A DNA stretch of 64,000 nt, taken from Anadara kagoshimensis (taxonomy: Eukaryota; Mollusca; Bivalvia; Arcoida; Arcidae). A program made the position numbers and the translations under genes. Shown here one piece after another: positions 12,378 through 23,056 of the stretch. Location: positions 32,290,185 to 32,354,184 of the forward strand of contig CM037874.1 of NCBI GenBank assembly GCA_021292105.1, in the 5' to 3' direction. The notes beneath the pieces are model-generated. The model had not been told where the DNA came from, searched no databases, and saw only the letters and a program-made list of their open reading frames with translations. The stretch's first letter is position 1; each line of letters opens with the position of its first letter.

Positions 12378-12713
12378 TTCTATATTATTGTTATGTCTAC
12401 TGTTAGATGAAACCAAAGCAGGCTAAATTATCAAATATTTCTTATGTTTGGTTAAACCAAAATACATAAAACGAATAGCGATTATGCGACACTAATATAA
12501 TTGCTAACCAAGCTTTATTTAACGATTGAAAACCTTATTTAATACACATCAAGAATCCAAAGTTACAACTTTGAAAGTTACTTCCACCAGTGTAGGAAGG
12601 TCGGTGCTCCTGCAAGGTAAGCACCTACTGTCTAGCTTACTACAACCGCAACACATGAAACCAAAATTGAAAATAAGGTATGAGCGTCCAATAAAATTTC
12701 GATAATATTACTG

Positions 12714-12880
12714 TATAGCTAGCTAAACATGAGTTGCTTACCCTTCCGGAGCACCCAGTCTCACTTCCCTGGTGGAGTTTCACGTGTTTAATCTAATTCG
12801 TCACTTTTAAAATTTTACTTTGCTTTTGGATTGTGATTCGATTCGGACATGGAATATTATGTTTGTTTTTGATCTACCAT
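12714..12880 (+). repeat. RepA copy, 3' half
   Basis: The core TAGCTAGCTAAACATGAG, CTTACCCTTCCGGAGCACC and CTCACTTCCCTGGTGGAG is followed by TTGGATTGTGATTCG and the end ATGTTTGTTTTTGAT. The 5' half is missing. Confidence 0.75.
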
Positions 12881-13340
12881 TTGTAACAAATATTGCATAG
12901 GATCGTGTTATGAATGCATATGAAATTAGGAGATGGAATAAGACACAAGATACATCGTCTGTAGGGATGCAGGATTTTTTTTACACCTTTGGGGGTATGA
13001 CAATGGTTTTTTCCCCTTCGTTAAGGGAATGTATATATAACTTGAAGATATTCTAGTTAAGAAACTTATTAGATACGCTACAATAAAGTTAAACTTGCAT
13101 CAATATAACTTTCATGATATTTATAAACATGCACATATTCGTAGCAGCATAAAATCATTTTCCTAGGTTGTACAACATGTATAGTTGTTTTACAATTGAT
13201 AACATTTTGTTAAGTAAAGGGAAAAGTATGTCACATTTATGTAACCTTATTGCTAATGAGTTCCAGAAACACATTTTTTCAAAGATATGGTTGTAATTAA
13301 TATATTATTGATGTCAATGGTCGGTTAAAGATAATATTTA

Positions 13341-14109
13341 CAGTACAGACCTGTCAAAAGTTTAACACTGGGCTAACGAAATGGAGTGATGCTCGGTGGT
13401 GGAGAGACGAATAAGCATTGTTACGCCACATAGCGGTGTTGCCGCATAAACGTGTTCCAACACGTCTATGTGGGGAATTTCAACGCATATAGAGAACGCT
13501 TTAATGCGGCAAAAAGGCTACATTCCGCCGCATAAAGAAAACATTTACTCTCATCACCTACACCATCATCATTAACACCTTCATTAAAAAAAACACCACC
13601 ATCACTATCATCGTGATCATCATTATCATTATTATTATTAATATCATTATTATTATTATTATATTATTATTAAAGCAATAGCCGAAATTCTGCCAAAATC
13701 ACAATTTAACGCTCATCAACATTACAGTCAATTGTCATCGTCATAATTAATGTCACCACCATCGTATTTTTCTAGATATTAGCTCTTTTTAAAATTCATA
13801 CTAAGTTATTAAAATGAGTCCTCTTTATGCGTCAAAAAGGCAGCCTCGCGCCGCATATAAGCACCACATCTTTATGCGTTGAACGCCTCCGCATAAACGT
13901 GGCCGACCTCTTTATGCGTTGAAATTCCCCGCATAGACGTGTCGGGCGCGTTTATGCGGCAACACCGCTATGTGGCGTAACAAAGCATCCGACAGATAAA
14001 TAGCAATTACCAAACAGCTGTCAAGTTATGCCTAGAAGGAACTGAGATGAGCTTTTAATTAGGCACAAAATCCTAAGCTTAGTGTTAAACTTTCGACAAG
14101 CCTGTACTG
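13341..14109. mobile_element. MITE-2 copy, interrupted by MITE-3
   Basis: The left end CAGTACAGACCTGTCAAAAG and TTTAACACTGGGCTA mirrors the right end TTAGTGTTAAACTTTCGACA and AGCCTGTACTG. The 13418-13983 element is nested inside; without it this copy would be about 200 bp. No ORF. Confidence 0.7.
13418..13983. mobile_element. MITE-3: 566-bp element with long TIRs nested in MITE-2
   Basis: The ends are TTGTTACGCCACATAGCGG and the exact complement, extending through GTGTTGCCGCATAAACG. The 4-bp flank AGCA is repeated on both sides (13414-13417 and 13984-13987), a probable target-site duplication. The subterminal DNA is rich in TTTATGCG/CGCATAAA motifs on both arms. The middle is a CAT/TTA-rich microsatellite-like core with no ORF. 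Confidence 0.75.
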
Positions 14110-14479
14110 TACGTGTCAAGCCATGACGATTGTATCTCCAAGGTCTCTCTCAAAAACATACCAGTCCATGATCAAACCACAATAAAATTGTCTACCGTTG
14201 AAGTGAGACCGGTGTTTCAACAGGACTTCGTACCAAAGAGAAATACAATCATTTCCAGACAGGTCTTTCACTTTTGACGTGATTACATGCGAGTTGTACT
14301 AGATTTTTGAGCTTGGTAAAACCAAACTAAGATAATGTTGTGAATGTATTTTGTAGTGTAGGGCCATTCGAAATTAGTTATAGAGACTAGCCACAAGCTC
14401 ACAAAAAATACCCCCCGCTCCCCCCACATAAAAAAAATCCATCGGATCAAATTTTTAAATAGGAGGTGCACACCTACAT

Positions 14480-14650
14480 TATATCACAAAGAGTGTGTGG
14501 AAGTTTCATGAAAATCCATTGAAGGGTTTAGGAGAAGTTGCGGATAAGAGATAAGTACCCTGAGGTGTAACGGAAGGACGGACAGACACACGGACGGACA
14601 TCCCTATCGCTATATACCCCCACTTTTTAAGCGGGGGGTATAATAAATGA
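14480..14650. repeat. Low-complexity repeat tail with GGACGGACAGACA run
   Basis: ACGGAAGGACGGACAGACAC, GGACGGACATCCC and CTATATACCCCCAC, followed by a GGGGGTATAATA end, form a string that resembles the tails of interspersed repeats common in invertebrate genomes. It abuts the LINE end at 14660. The family is not identified. Confidence 0.4.
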
Positions 14651-14659
14651 TATTATAAG

Positions 14660-15395
14660 ACTATATATTCAATTCAATTCAATAAGTCTTTATTGGCTTT
14701 AAACATATATTACATTTATAGCCACAACAAATATCCAAGGCGGCAAATACATACTAGTATACATAATAAATACATCTTCAATCTTAATTAATATTTAGAA
14801 AATCTCTTTTTAAATGCATAATATAAATATTTTGCCAAATTAATAATAATATTTTCATTTTTACTGGATAATAAACTAATTTGGCCAACGACAAAACCAG
14901 TTTTTGAAATATTTTTTTCTTAAATCTACATATAATGGACAAACCAATAAAAAATGGTATTCATTTTCAATACAATTAGAATTACAACATTTACATATCC
15001 TTAAATTTTTGTCGATTTTTTCATATCTACCAGTTTCTATTTGTAAATTATGTGATGAAATCCTAAAATTGGTTAAAACTGACCTAAAGTTACTGTTATG
15101 TATACAATCTAAATACGGTTCAAAATTACATTGATTTTTAAACTTTGTATAATATAATAATTTACTTGATAAAGCAAGTTGATTAAACCATTGTTGATGA
15201 TACTCATCATGTAGCTTTACCTTGATAACACTAAAATTAGGTATAACAATATCCTGTTGCATCCACATATATGCTAAACCTAAGGATTCTAATAAATTTT
15301 TAACATGAGATGCCCAATTATTACCTTTATAGTTATAATTATTGTCGGCATCAACTCGTAGAATATTATAAACATTATATAACAGAGTATATTAT
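14660..15395 (-). mobile_element. 5'-truncated non-LTR retrotransposon (CR1/jockey-like), C-terminal end of ORF2
   Basis: An open frame on the - strand (15268 to 14876, extendable upstream to about 15395) encodes the region after the reverse transcriptase. It contains NNWASHVKNLLESLG, FRISSHNLQIETGRY, and the terminal CxxC...HxxxxC cluster seen as CKCCNSN...EYHFLLVCP. The 3' end carries CCAATAAAGACTTATTG and then a TTGAA tandem tail (14668-14685 on the + strand), the usual LINE terminus. The polymerase and endonuclease are absent, so the copy is dead on arrival. Family assignment is by motif recognition only. Confidence 0.75.
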
Positions 15396-15717
15396 ATATA
15401 GAGTATTGGAATGTTTGATATAACCAATACATCATTTTGTTTGGTATAAGAATGGCTGATATTTGCTTAACCTAAATGTATTTAATATGCAGCTTTTATT
15501 GTGCAGTATTTGGGCGACTGGTGATTGGTATAACCAAAGTATATTATATTATAGTATAATGTTACTAATGCTACATTAAAGTATTGAAACAAAGAATATA
15601 TTTTCCTAAGTTTATAGATTGCATGGTGATTTCATTTTATATAAACAAATTATTCAATGTATATAATAAATAATAAAACATAAATTATATGATTGGTTTG
15701 TGAACCCATATTATCAC

Positions 15718-15963
15718 ATATAGGCAAACAACATTGACCTGTCCACTTAACCTTTCATTAGTAATATTTAAATGGGAGAATCCATCCATAACATAGGTAG
15801 TATTAGGTTTCATAGTTCGTACAAGAACAGCGTTCGTGTTATGTGTTACTCATTATGTAGACGAAATAAACACATGCGTTCCCTATATATAAATATACTC
15901 GTTCATAATGAATACATATATTTAAAGGTCAAGCAAACGGGTCATATTGTTGTTTGCCTATAT
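15718..15963. mobile_element. MITE-1 inverted-repeat element, full copy
   Basis: The left end ATATAGGCAAACAACATTG and ACCTGTCC mirrors the right end AGGTCAAGCAAACGGGTC and TTGTTTGCCTATAT. The body is 246 bp. A short + strand frame through it is not conserved among the other copies. Confidence 0.8.
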
Positions 15964-16131
15964 CTGATAACATAACAAACATGATATAGTGACACTCACT
16001 GTTAGTTGTTACCTCACTGCATATAAATGCCAGTGACCGGCTTTGGCAGGCAGTTTTATCTAACATTAGACTAGTTTTTCTATCTGATTTGACGAAATAC
16101 AAGTTTTATCGAACACGCATGATACAGAATC

Positions 16132-16186
16132 TTGTATCACCACACTGTGGTGATACAACATTGGCGGTAAAGTGCACGTGCACTTT
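16132..16186. repeat. Two adjacent short perfect palindromes
   Basis: TTGTATCACCACA pairs with TGTGGTGATACAA (16132-16158). Ten bases later AAAGTGCACGTGCACTTT (16169-16186) is an 18-bp perfect palindrome. The GTATCAC motif recurs in the hairpin at 16335-16500. Confidence 0.7.
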
Positions 16187-16334
16187 CTCATTGTGACGTC
16201 ATTAGGGAGAATGTAGAACCAATGTCATAACATAGTTCAGTGGTTTTCAGTGGTAAAATGTAATTTTTTTCACATAAAGTATTGTTTTTTTTAATTATTA
16301 TTTTAAATAACCTAATTGGAAATGTTAGATAAAA

Positions 16335-16500
16335 ATATTATATACACAGTGTGTATGTACAACCCTTCGTATCAGGTCTCGTCCTTTTTTCGTAGCTGTA
16401 TCACTTCTCGTCGCGCAAGTGCGACTCGTAGTGATACGGCTACGAAAAAAGGACTCGACCTGATATTGAGGGTTGTACATACACACTGTGTATATAATAT
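16335..16500. repeat. 166-bp foldback hairpin
   Basis: The outer arms ATATTATATACACAGTGTG and TATGTACAACCCT are mirrored at the right end. The inner arms contain TCGTAGCTGTATCAC and GTGATACGGCTACGA around a CGTCGCGCAAGTGCGACTCG centre. It is an almost uninterrupted inverted repeat with no ORF. Confidence 0.8.
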
Positions 16501-16532
16501 GTATTTATTATCAGTAGTCTAAATATTATTCT

Positions 16533-16775
16533 TATAGGTAAACAACATTGACTTGTTCGTTTGACCTTTGATTTAAATATTTATTATAAACAGGTACATT
16601 TAAGTAATAGGGATCACGCAGGTATATTCGTCTACACTAATGTTAACACTTATAATGGACAATGTGAAAATATGTATTAACTGCGAATCCTAACGCTACC
16701 CATGTATTGGGTGGATCCTCCTATGAATATTCTTAATGAAAGGTCAAACTGACAGGTTAATGTTGTTTGACTATA
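16533..16775. mobile_element. MITE-1 element, diverged copy
   Basis: The left end TATAGGTAAACAACATTGAC and right end TCAAACTGACAGG, TTAATGTTGTTTGACTATA match the MITE-1 termini. It also shares the internal block AACGCTACCCATGTATTGGG, in inverted form, with the copies at 31691 and 49910. Confidence 0.7.
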
Positions 16776-17107
16776 CATGTTTATGTTTTTAACTTCTTAT
16801 CATGTTAGTACATTTGACTATTTTGGTAATATGTCGTTTTAAGTTGGATAATGATTTTATCTGATCTGAACAATTATTACAAACATAATAACGACACTCA
16901 CTCTGTTGTATGATTTTAGCCACACCACAAAAAGTAACCTCCAGTACCCGTCTCAAGCACAGGCAGGGAGGTATATTAACAATGTAACAATGACCCAATC
17001 AGTTTCCTTTTTTTTATGTAGCTGCTTCTGTCATACACTTGTTTTTGTGTTGCCAAGTGGAAGTGCGAATTATTCATTTACAAATTTGTCTCCTTATATA
17101 TATTTGA

Positions 17108-17250
17108 CGTCCTATAGTTCCATGTTCCTTTCATTCAATTTTGATTACACTCGTGGCGGGAATAGCTTGCTAAACAGGAGGTGTTTACCCTTCCAGAGCA
17201 CCCGGCCTCACTTACCTGGTAGAAGTTCACATGTTTATCTTAATTCCTTA
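17108..17250 (+). repeat. RepA copy, partial
   Basis: TTTGACGTCCTATAGTTCCATG, CGTGGCGGGAATAGCTTGC, CTTCCAGAGCACCCGGCCTC and CTGGTAGAAGTTCACATG match RepA. The family 3' end is missing. Confidence 0.65.
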
Positions 17251-17675
17251 TACATGTAATCTAATATCGGATAATAGTGGTGCCCGATTAATGACATCGT
17301 TATACTGTACGTGGTAGACAATATTTATCTGATGCAATGTATGCTGTTGTAAATCCTTGTTATATCAAGATATATTCACATTTCCGTCCTATTTTTTGAA
17401 CACTTAGATGTTTCTCATATTCCGAACTCTTAATAAAAGTGTAACTAGTACCCTTAGATTTGTCATGTGTTACTTTTGATTTTTTTATGAAATAATACAT
17501 TCAAAAGAAGCACTTGACAAAAAATTCAAAAGTAGCACATGACAGTTTTACACAATATATAACGTTGAATAATTATACCTGTGAAAAAATATCACGTGAT
17601 AAACAGTCGCCTGCATCTACTATTTAAAAGTGACTATGTGGAAGCCCAATGTCAATTTATAGAACGCATTAAATG

Positions 17676-17687
17676 TATATATATATA
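17676..17687 (+). promoter_or_regulatory. Candidate TATA box of CYP-B
   Basis: TATATATATATA lies 61-72 bp upstream of the CYP-B ATG (17748), the same relative position as the TATA string of CYP-A. The shared placement in two paralogues is mild support; simple TA repeats also occur elsewhere. Confidence 0.35.
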
Positions 17688-18178
17688 GATATCTTCACGT
17701 TTGGTTTAACATTCCCTATTTACTAGGTTTTACTGAAGTTGAATACAATGGCAAGTTTTTCCATTTTCTCGTTTTTACCAGATTCCTCGAATATACAGAC
17801 ATTTTTCCTGTTTATAATTGTGCTTTTATTAAGCTATGCTTATACAACATACAGAAGAGTGAATATCCCTGGACCTGTTGCTTTACCGTTAATAGGGAAT
17901 TTCCTGAACCTACTGTGCGTAAAACGTCGCAATAGACACTTGTATTTTCGGAATCTTCACAAACAATATGGGGACGTTTTCCGGTTATATTTCGGCCGCG
18001 TTCTGGTGGTATTTTTGAATAACAACGAACTAATCAACGAAGCGCTTGTAAAGAAATCAGACATCTTCAATGAAAGGCCAGATTTCCTGAATAGATCCGG
18101 TGGCGGTAAGTGTTTACGATATACAAACCTTCTATCTTTACAATCGAGCTTATACAACATGTCAACAAAAAGTGTCCC

Positions 18179-18755
18179 GAGTACCACCTCATGAGACAAT
18201 ATGTGCACGTCGGTACCACCTCATGAGACAATATGTGCACGTTGGTGCCACCTCATGAGACAATATGTGCATGTCGGTACCACCTCATGAGACAATATGT
18301 GCATGTCGGTACAACCTCATGAGACAATATGTGCATGTCGGTACAACCTCATGAGACAATATGTGCATGTCGGTACAACCTCATGAGACAATATGTGCAT
18401 GTCGGTACAACCTCATAAGACAATATGTGCATGTCGGTACAACCTCATAAGACAATATGTGCATGTCGGTACAACCTCATGAGACAATATGTGCACGTTG
18501 GTACCACCTCATGAGACAATATGTGCACGTCGGTACCACCTCATGAGACAATATGTGCATGTCGGTACCACCTCATGAGACAATATGTGCATGTCGGTAC
18601 AACCTCATGAGACAATATGTGCATGTCGGTACAACCTCATGAGACAATATGTGCATGTCGGTACAACCTCACGAGACAATATGGGCATGTCGGTACCACC
18701 TTTATGAGACAATAGCGCATGTCGGTACCACCTCATGAGACAATATGTGCATGTC
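18179..18755 (+). repeat. 32-bp minisatellite, about 18 copies, CYP-B intron 1
   Basis: The unit GTACCACCTCATGAGACAAT followed by ATGTGCAYGTYG repeats with a 32-bp period, starting 74 bp after the exon 1 donor. Two unit types (GTACCACC and GTACAACC) alternate in blocks, which suggests several rounds of expansion. It is non-coding. Confidence 0.93.
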
Positions 18756-19059
18756 TTTCGGACACAGATTTCTCTTATCGGTTGTAAAAAAACCCTTTAA
18801 ATTTTTTTCTAGACGACTGACTGTCGTAGACTGGGCTTTATAATCTGATTATTGTCATTGGATACTGGTGTAACCTTCTATGTTTTGGTGCATCTGATGA
18901 GCACATAATAATATTTATATAATTTAAATAAATCCGGGGTCGTTGGTTGGCAATTGAATGTTTCCGTTTTGTGTTTTGTTTTACATAAAGTGACGGGTAT
19001 ACCCATATTTTCAACATCTGTGTCGGCACTATATATTTATACATGATTATGTTTTCCTG

Positions 19060-19215
19060 AGGGACCCGTACTACTATAGTTTAGTCTTGGGGAGTATAGT
19101 ACCTGAGCCGAAGCCTCCCATGCTAGAATCGGGTGGAGTTCGGATCTAGGATATAAAAGGCGATGTGATCTGTAAGGTCGACCTTTAGACCACTATGCCA
19201 CTGCGTCTCTCTCCC
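19060..19215 (-). mobile_element. Possible tRNA-derived SINE, CYP-B intron 1
   Basis: Read on the - strand, GACGCAGTGGCATAGTGGTC contains a good A-box match (TGGCATAGTGG). A weak B-box-like GATCCGAACTCC follows 50-60 bp later. The spacing is long and no tail was recognised. Confidence 0.35.
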
Positions 19216-19639
19216 ACAGCATGTATACAATACGTTGAAAAAAAGCAATGTAACGAAAAACGTGTCATTTATTTAGATTTTGCATTTTTGGTATAACTAT
19301 TGATTTTTGGATCAAGGTATTTATTTTACAGTACTAGTAGTGGTTTTGGTGTATAATAATTTTTATTAGAAACTGCTTACATCTTACTTTCCAGTATTAT
19401 AATTTTTAAGGTGTAATTTGGACAAATGGCACAACATGGAAGACTCTTCGACGGTTTACCCTTCATACATTACGTGACTTTGGTTTGGGGAAGAAATCTC
19501 TTGAGGAAGTGATTCAACAGGAAGTCAATGGTGTCCTTGAGCAATTTGAGCAACGGAAAGGTCATGGGTTTAAACTAAAGCCAATATTTACAGTCGCCGT
19601 CAGTAATGTCATAAATAACATTCTGTTTTGTTGCAGGTA

Positions 19640-20065
19640 AGACATGTTACCCTTCCGGAACAACCAGTCTCACTTCCTTTGTGGAAGTCAACGTGTCTAC
19701 GTGTTTAACTTAATTTTCCAGTTTCAATAGCGTTTACTTTGCTTTTGGATTGTGATTTGGACATGGTTTGGTATGTTTGTTTTCACTTTGCTTTTGGATT
19801 GTGATTTAGACATGGATTGGTATGTTTGTTTTCACTTTGCTTTTGTATGGTGATCTAGACATGGATTGGTATGTTTGTTTTTACTTTGCTTTTGGATTTT
19901 GATTTGGACATGGATTGGTATGTTTGTTTTTACTTTGCTTTTGGATTGTGTTTGGACATAGATTGGTATGTTTGTTTTTGATTGGTTTGTTTTTAATAAT
20001 TTGTTTTTACTTTGCTTTTTGGATTGTGTTTGGACATAGATTGGTATGTTTGGTTTTCACCAAAT
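19640..20065 (+). repeat. RepA copy with internally amplified 3' end
   Basis: The 5' part has CCCTTCCGGAACAACCAGTC, CACTTCCTTTGTGGAAGT and ACGTGTTTAACTTAATT. The RepA 3' module (ACTTTGCTTTTGGATTGTGA to TTGGTATGTTTGTTTT, about 49 bp) is then repeated about six times. A similar amplification occurs in the copy at 45855. Confidence 0.8.
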
Positions 20066-20339
20066 AAATTTTAAAGATCAATAGAAAACAATAACGTTTT
20101 ACGCATTGTCAAGACTTTTACCTATTCCGAGGCGATCAGGTCAGATATGGTGCTGGGAAATGGAGTACACTCGTAGAAAAAACCACCAGCCTTCGAATGA
20201 GACCCCTTTGGAAATGAAGTTTAATTTCAACACAAAAGGCAGAGATATTTGTCTTTCAAAAAGATTGAATTTAGAACTTATAATTAATAACGTGAATGAA
20301 TACATCTTCGGAAGAACCTCCATGTGGCGCTTCAGGTTT

Positions 20340-20670
20340 TAGTTTCTAGTGGTTCTAGGTGTTTTTGCTTTCCAATATCTCGACAACTTCCCAGTAGCTG
20401 TTTCTGCCTCTTGGCAGCTTTTTGGTCATTAGCTATCGACATTTCGGTTCCTCGACATCCGAGCTTAGTCGTTTTTTTGTTACCTCACTGTTAAAGTTTT
20501 GACAGGTCAGCACTGTATACGAATAAATGCAGTACAGGCTTGTCGAAGGTTTAACACTGAGCTAGCGAAAAGAAGTTGAAGCTTGGCTGTGGAGTGGCCG
20601 GAAAGCTACTGTTGAGCTGATTCGGCACCAATTTAGCTTGGTGTTAAACTTTCAACAGCACTTAATGTCA
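20340..20670. mobile_element. Two MITE-2 copies in CYP-B intron 2
   Basis: The right terminus of one copy is at 20478-20516 (CTGTTAAAGTTTTGACAGGTC). A second, short copy is bounded by AGTACAGGCTTGTCGAAGG at 20529 and GGTGTTAAACTTTCAACAG ending near 20660. The short copy is about 140 bp and has no ORF. Confidence 0.6.
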
Positions 20671-20841
20671 TGCTACGTATCTATAAACTGTTTTATGTTA
20701 TTTTGGTAGATATGGACATAATGACGACTACTTTAAAGATATATTGAACTGCTTTGATAAACTCGTCAAGTTCGAAGGAGCTCTTGGTTTCTCTTTTTTC
20801 TATTCGATCCTGAAGATTTTTAGGGTAAATATACGCATATA

Positions 20842-21014
20842 TGTCAACCCTGTCTATAAAGGCCCCTGAAGGGTGCCGATAAAAGTGGCCTTTATAGGCA
20901 GGTGACCTTAATACACAGGTTTAAATAATATTAATAAAAACAATTGGGACACATATCTACTGACCTTAATAAGCAGGTAGTCCTTATATAGAGACGGCCT
21001 TTCCCGCAGGTTGG

Positions 21015-21061
<47 letters not shown>
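20842..21061. mobile_element. MITE-4 copy plus (CA)n microsatellite, 18 bp after CYP-B exon 3
   Basis: TCAACCCTGTCTATAAAGG at the left and CCCGCAGGTTGGACTGCA at the right are the MITE-4 ends. Internal blocks such as AGGCAGGTGACCTTAATA and CAGGTAGTCCTTATATAGA are also shared in spirit with the copy at 475. The right end runs straight into (CA)n at 21019-21061. Confidence 0.65.
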
Positions 21062-21063
<2 letters not shown>

Positions 21064-21362
21064 TAAGGAGGTTCTCTGTCGTTTTATTTTTGCAAACAAA
21101 AACGTTTTAGATATGATTGTGATGTTACTTATCAATAACATGTATTCAATTTTTCAGAATCGTTTACATGCATATTTTAAATGGCAATACGTTTACTTTT
21201 GATTATTTACACACATTATGTGTTGTGGTTAGAGGAAAAAAATTTGGAAGTAGTTTACATCATAAGAAACGTTATAAAAAGTTTTGGGTTATATAAAGAG
21301 GAATAAATCCAACAAAAGCATCAAAAGTATTCTTACTCCCTTAGTCCACTACGGGAAACCAC

Positions 21363-21711
21363 TGCGGTAGCTCAGTTGGTAGAGTGCTCGCTCCGTAAGT
21401 AGAAGGTCGTGGGTTTGAACCCCCACCGGGTCTGACCCAAGACTTGAAAGTGGGTAGTGGTGACTGTTCTTTCGCCAAACACTCGGTATTACGAAATTAA
21501 AGTCACGGTTCTTTCGGATGGGAACTTAAAATAAACGAGGTCTCATGTCACGGAGGGCTTGGCACGCTAAAGAACCATGCTGTATAATGCCATCAGCGCA
21601 ACGCACAGGCAAAATTTTTGCAACTTCGCTTATAGCTGGCGACCTCTCGATATAAGTATAATATTCTTGACTGGGACGTTAAACTCCATTACTCAACTCA
21701 ACTCAACTCAA
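21363..21711 (+). mobile_element. tRNA-derived SINE, best-preserved copy, CYP-B intron 3
   Basis: The head has a canonical A box (TAGCTCAGTTGGTAGAGTGC) and B box (GGGTTTGAACCCCC). The body and tail follow: TCGCCAAACACTCGG, TTACGAAATTAAAGTCACGG, TGGCACGCTAAAGAACC, CTGGCGACCTCTCGATATAA, CTTGACTGGGACGTTAAAC. It ends in a CAACT pentamer run instead of poly(A). The full length is about 350 bp. It resembles molluscan SINEs of the V-SINE or MetaSINE type; the family is not assigned here. It is not a functional tRNA gene because no acceptor stem can pair. Confidence 0.85.
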
Positions 21712-21719
21712 GTACGGGG

Positions 21720-22066
21720 ACTTTGTACAACGAAGCAGGCTGCTTGCAAATAAATTGTTGACTCAGGGATATTGCAAGCTTAGGCTTATCAAGGCCCTCA
21801 AAAAGTTTTATGGCCGTCATCACAGTATTGTTGGTAAGTTTGACGTCTCTGTGACCAGGATTGCCCAAGAAATATTTGACGTTCGATAGTTCCATGTTCC
21901 TTTTCACACATGTGGTGGGTGTAGCTAGCTAAACAGGGGGTGTTTACCCTTCCGGAGCACCCGACTCATTTCCCTGGTCTAACCTGACTTGTCAGTTCCA
22001 AAGTTTTTACTTTGTTTCTGGATTGTGATTTGGACTTGGATTAGTATGTTTGTTATTTTTGATTAA
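21720..22066 (+). repeat. RepA copy, near full length
   Basis: It starts near ACTTTGTACAACGAAGCAGG and TGCAAATAAATTGTTGACTC, passes GGCCGTCATCACAGTATTG and GTGTAGCTAGCTAAACAGGG, and ends ATTAGTATGTTTGTTATTTT. Copies at 38757 and 58740 have the same extent, so about 345 bp is probably the full element. Confidence 0.8.
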
Positions 22067-22572
22067 TTAATCTCATGTTGTAGTTCGTCTAAATCACCAT
22101 GGTTATCGACACCAACGAGCTAGTTGGTTAACATATAATACAATAATTATTGTAGTTTCTTGCTCAAAATGATCTTGCAGGTTTATTTCCTTGCATGGGT
22201 GACACTATCATAGATAATAAAGCAATGTCATACGTGTAGATATTCTTTGAAGACTGTGTTTGGTAAGTGTTATAACCTGCTTACCCTGCTTACACGCATT
22301 TTACAAAAAAGGTTATTTAGTTTTATGCATATTAATTTTTTTTGTTTAGTATCCACCCCCAATGCATTACGCAAGAAAAATAAGTCACCATATTGAACAG
22401 CAGATTGCGGAACATGAAACTACATATAACGGAGATAACATTCGGGATTTTGTGGATCTATACATCAAACAAGAACGGGAAGGAACGATGGATAAAGATA
22501 TTTTCACAAGTACCTATTACTTATTGTTGCAGTATATTGTAATAACTACTAAACCCGTTTTATTTTTGCAAC

Positions 22573-22650
22573 AATAGACCGTTTCGGAATCAAACTCCTC
22601 GTCAATAAGGCTTGGACCAAAATTGTAGAAGTCCAAATATTTTTTTAAAT
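22573..22650 (+). repeat. Sat159 fragment in CYP-B intron 4
   Basis: GACCGTTTCGGAATCAAACT and CCTCGTCAATAAGGCTTGGA match the head of the 159-bp satellite unit arrayed at 34087-34850. Confidence 0.5.
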
Positions 22651-22674
22651 TTTTTAAAAATTATTTGGAATTCG

Positions 22675-22910
22675 GAGACCGAGTAATCTAAAGCACGCTC
22701 ATTAAGATTAAACCAACTTCTAGGTTCGAATCCCTCTTAGACTGACCCTAGTGTGTGTAAGGCTTTCAATAAGCTTAAGAAAGTAAGCCGGTTTTCTTTG
22801 GGTACCCCGATTTCCACATCATTCCATGAATAATTGCAGCGATAGAAAGGACAGAATTTTGACTGGTATGTGGTGTAAAATTTTATCACTCAAGTTTTGA
22901 TTACAAGTAG
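22675..22910 (+). mobile_element. tRNA-Leu/Ser-type SINE candidate, CYP-B intron 4
   Basis: GACCGAGTAATCTAAAGCACGC resembles a Leu/Ser-tRNA A-box region, and TAGGTTCGAATCCCTC is a strong B box 50 bp later. The body contains GTACCCCGATTTCC and a TGGTGTAAAATTTTATCACTC end. It is distinct from the 21363 family. Confidence 0.55.
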
Positions 22911-23056
22911 AGGAGCCATATAAATGCCTTACTAAGCTATTATAATTCTTAAAATAATTGATATAATGTCTTTGGTTCAAAAATCATAAATGTATATTGT
23001 ACAGTGAATTTTCAAAGGATCTTGCTTATTGTTTGTATTAATGTAGCAATTAATTA

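Noticed and set aside
17739-17747. Upstream start for CYP-B
   Set aside because: The frame is open from 17739 but that codon is TTG; the first ATG is 17748 and gives the family N-terminal length.
18179-18755. CRISPR-like regular repeat
   Set aside because: The 32-bp units are contiguous with no spacers, inside an intron of an animal gene. It is a minisatellite.
21363-21436. Functional tRNA gene
   Set aside because: A and B boxes are good, but the acceptor and anticodon stems do not pair and SINE body sequence follows directly.
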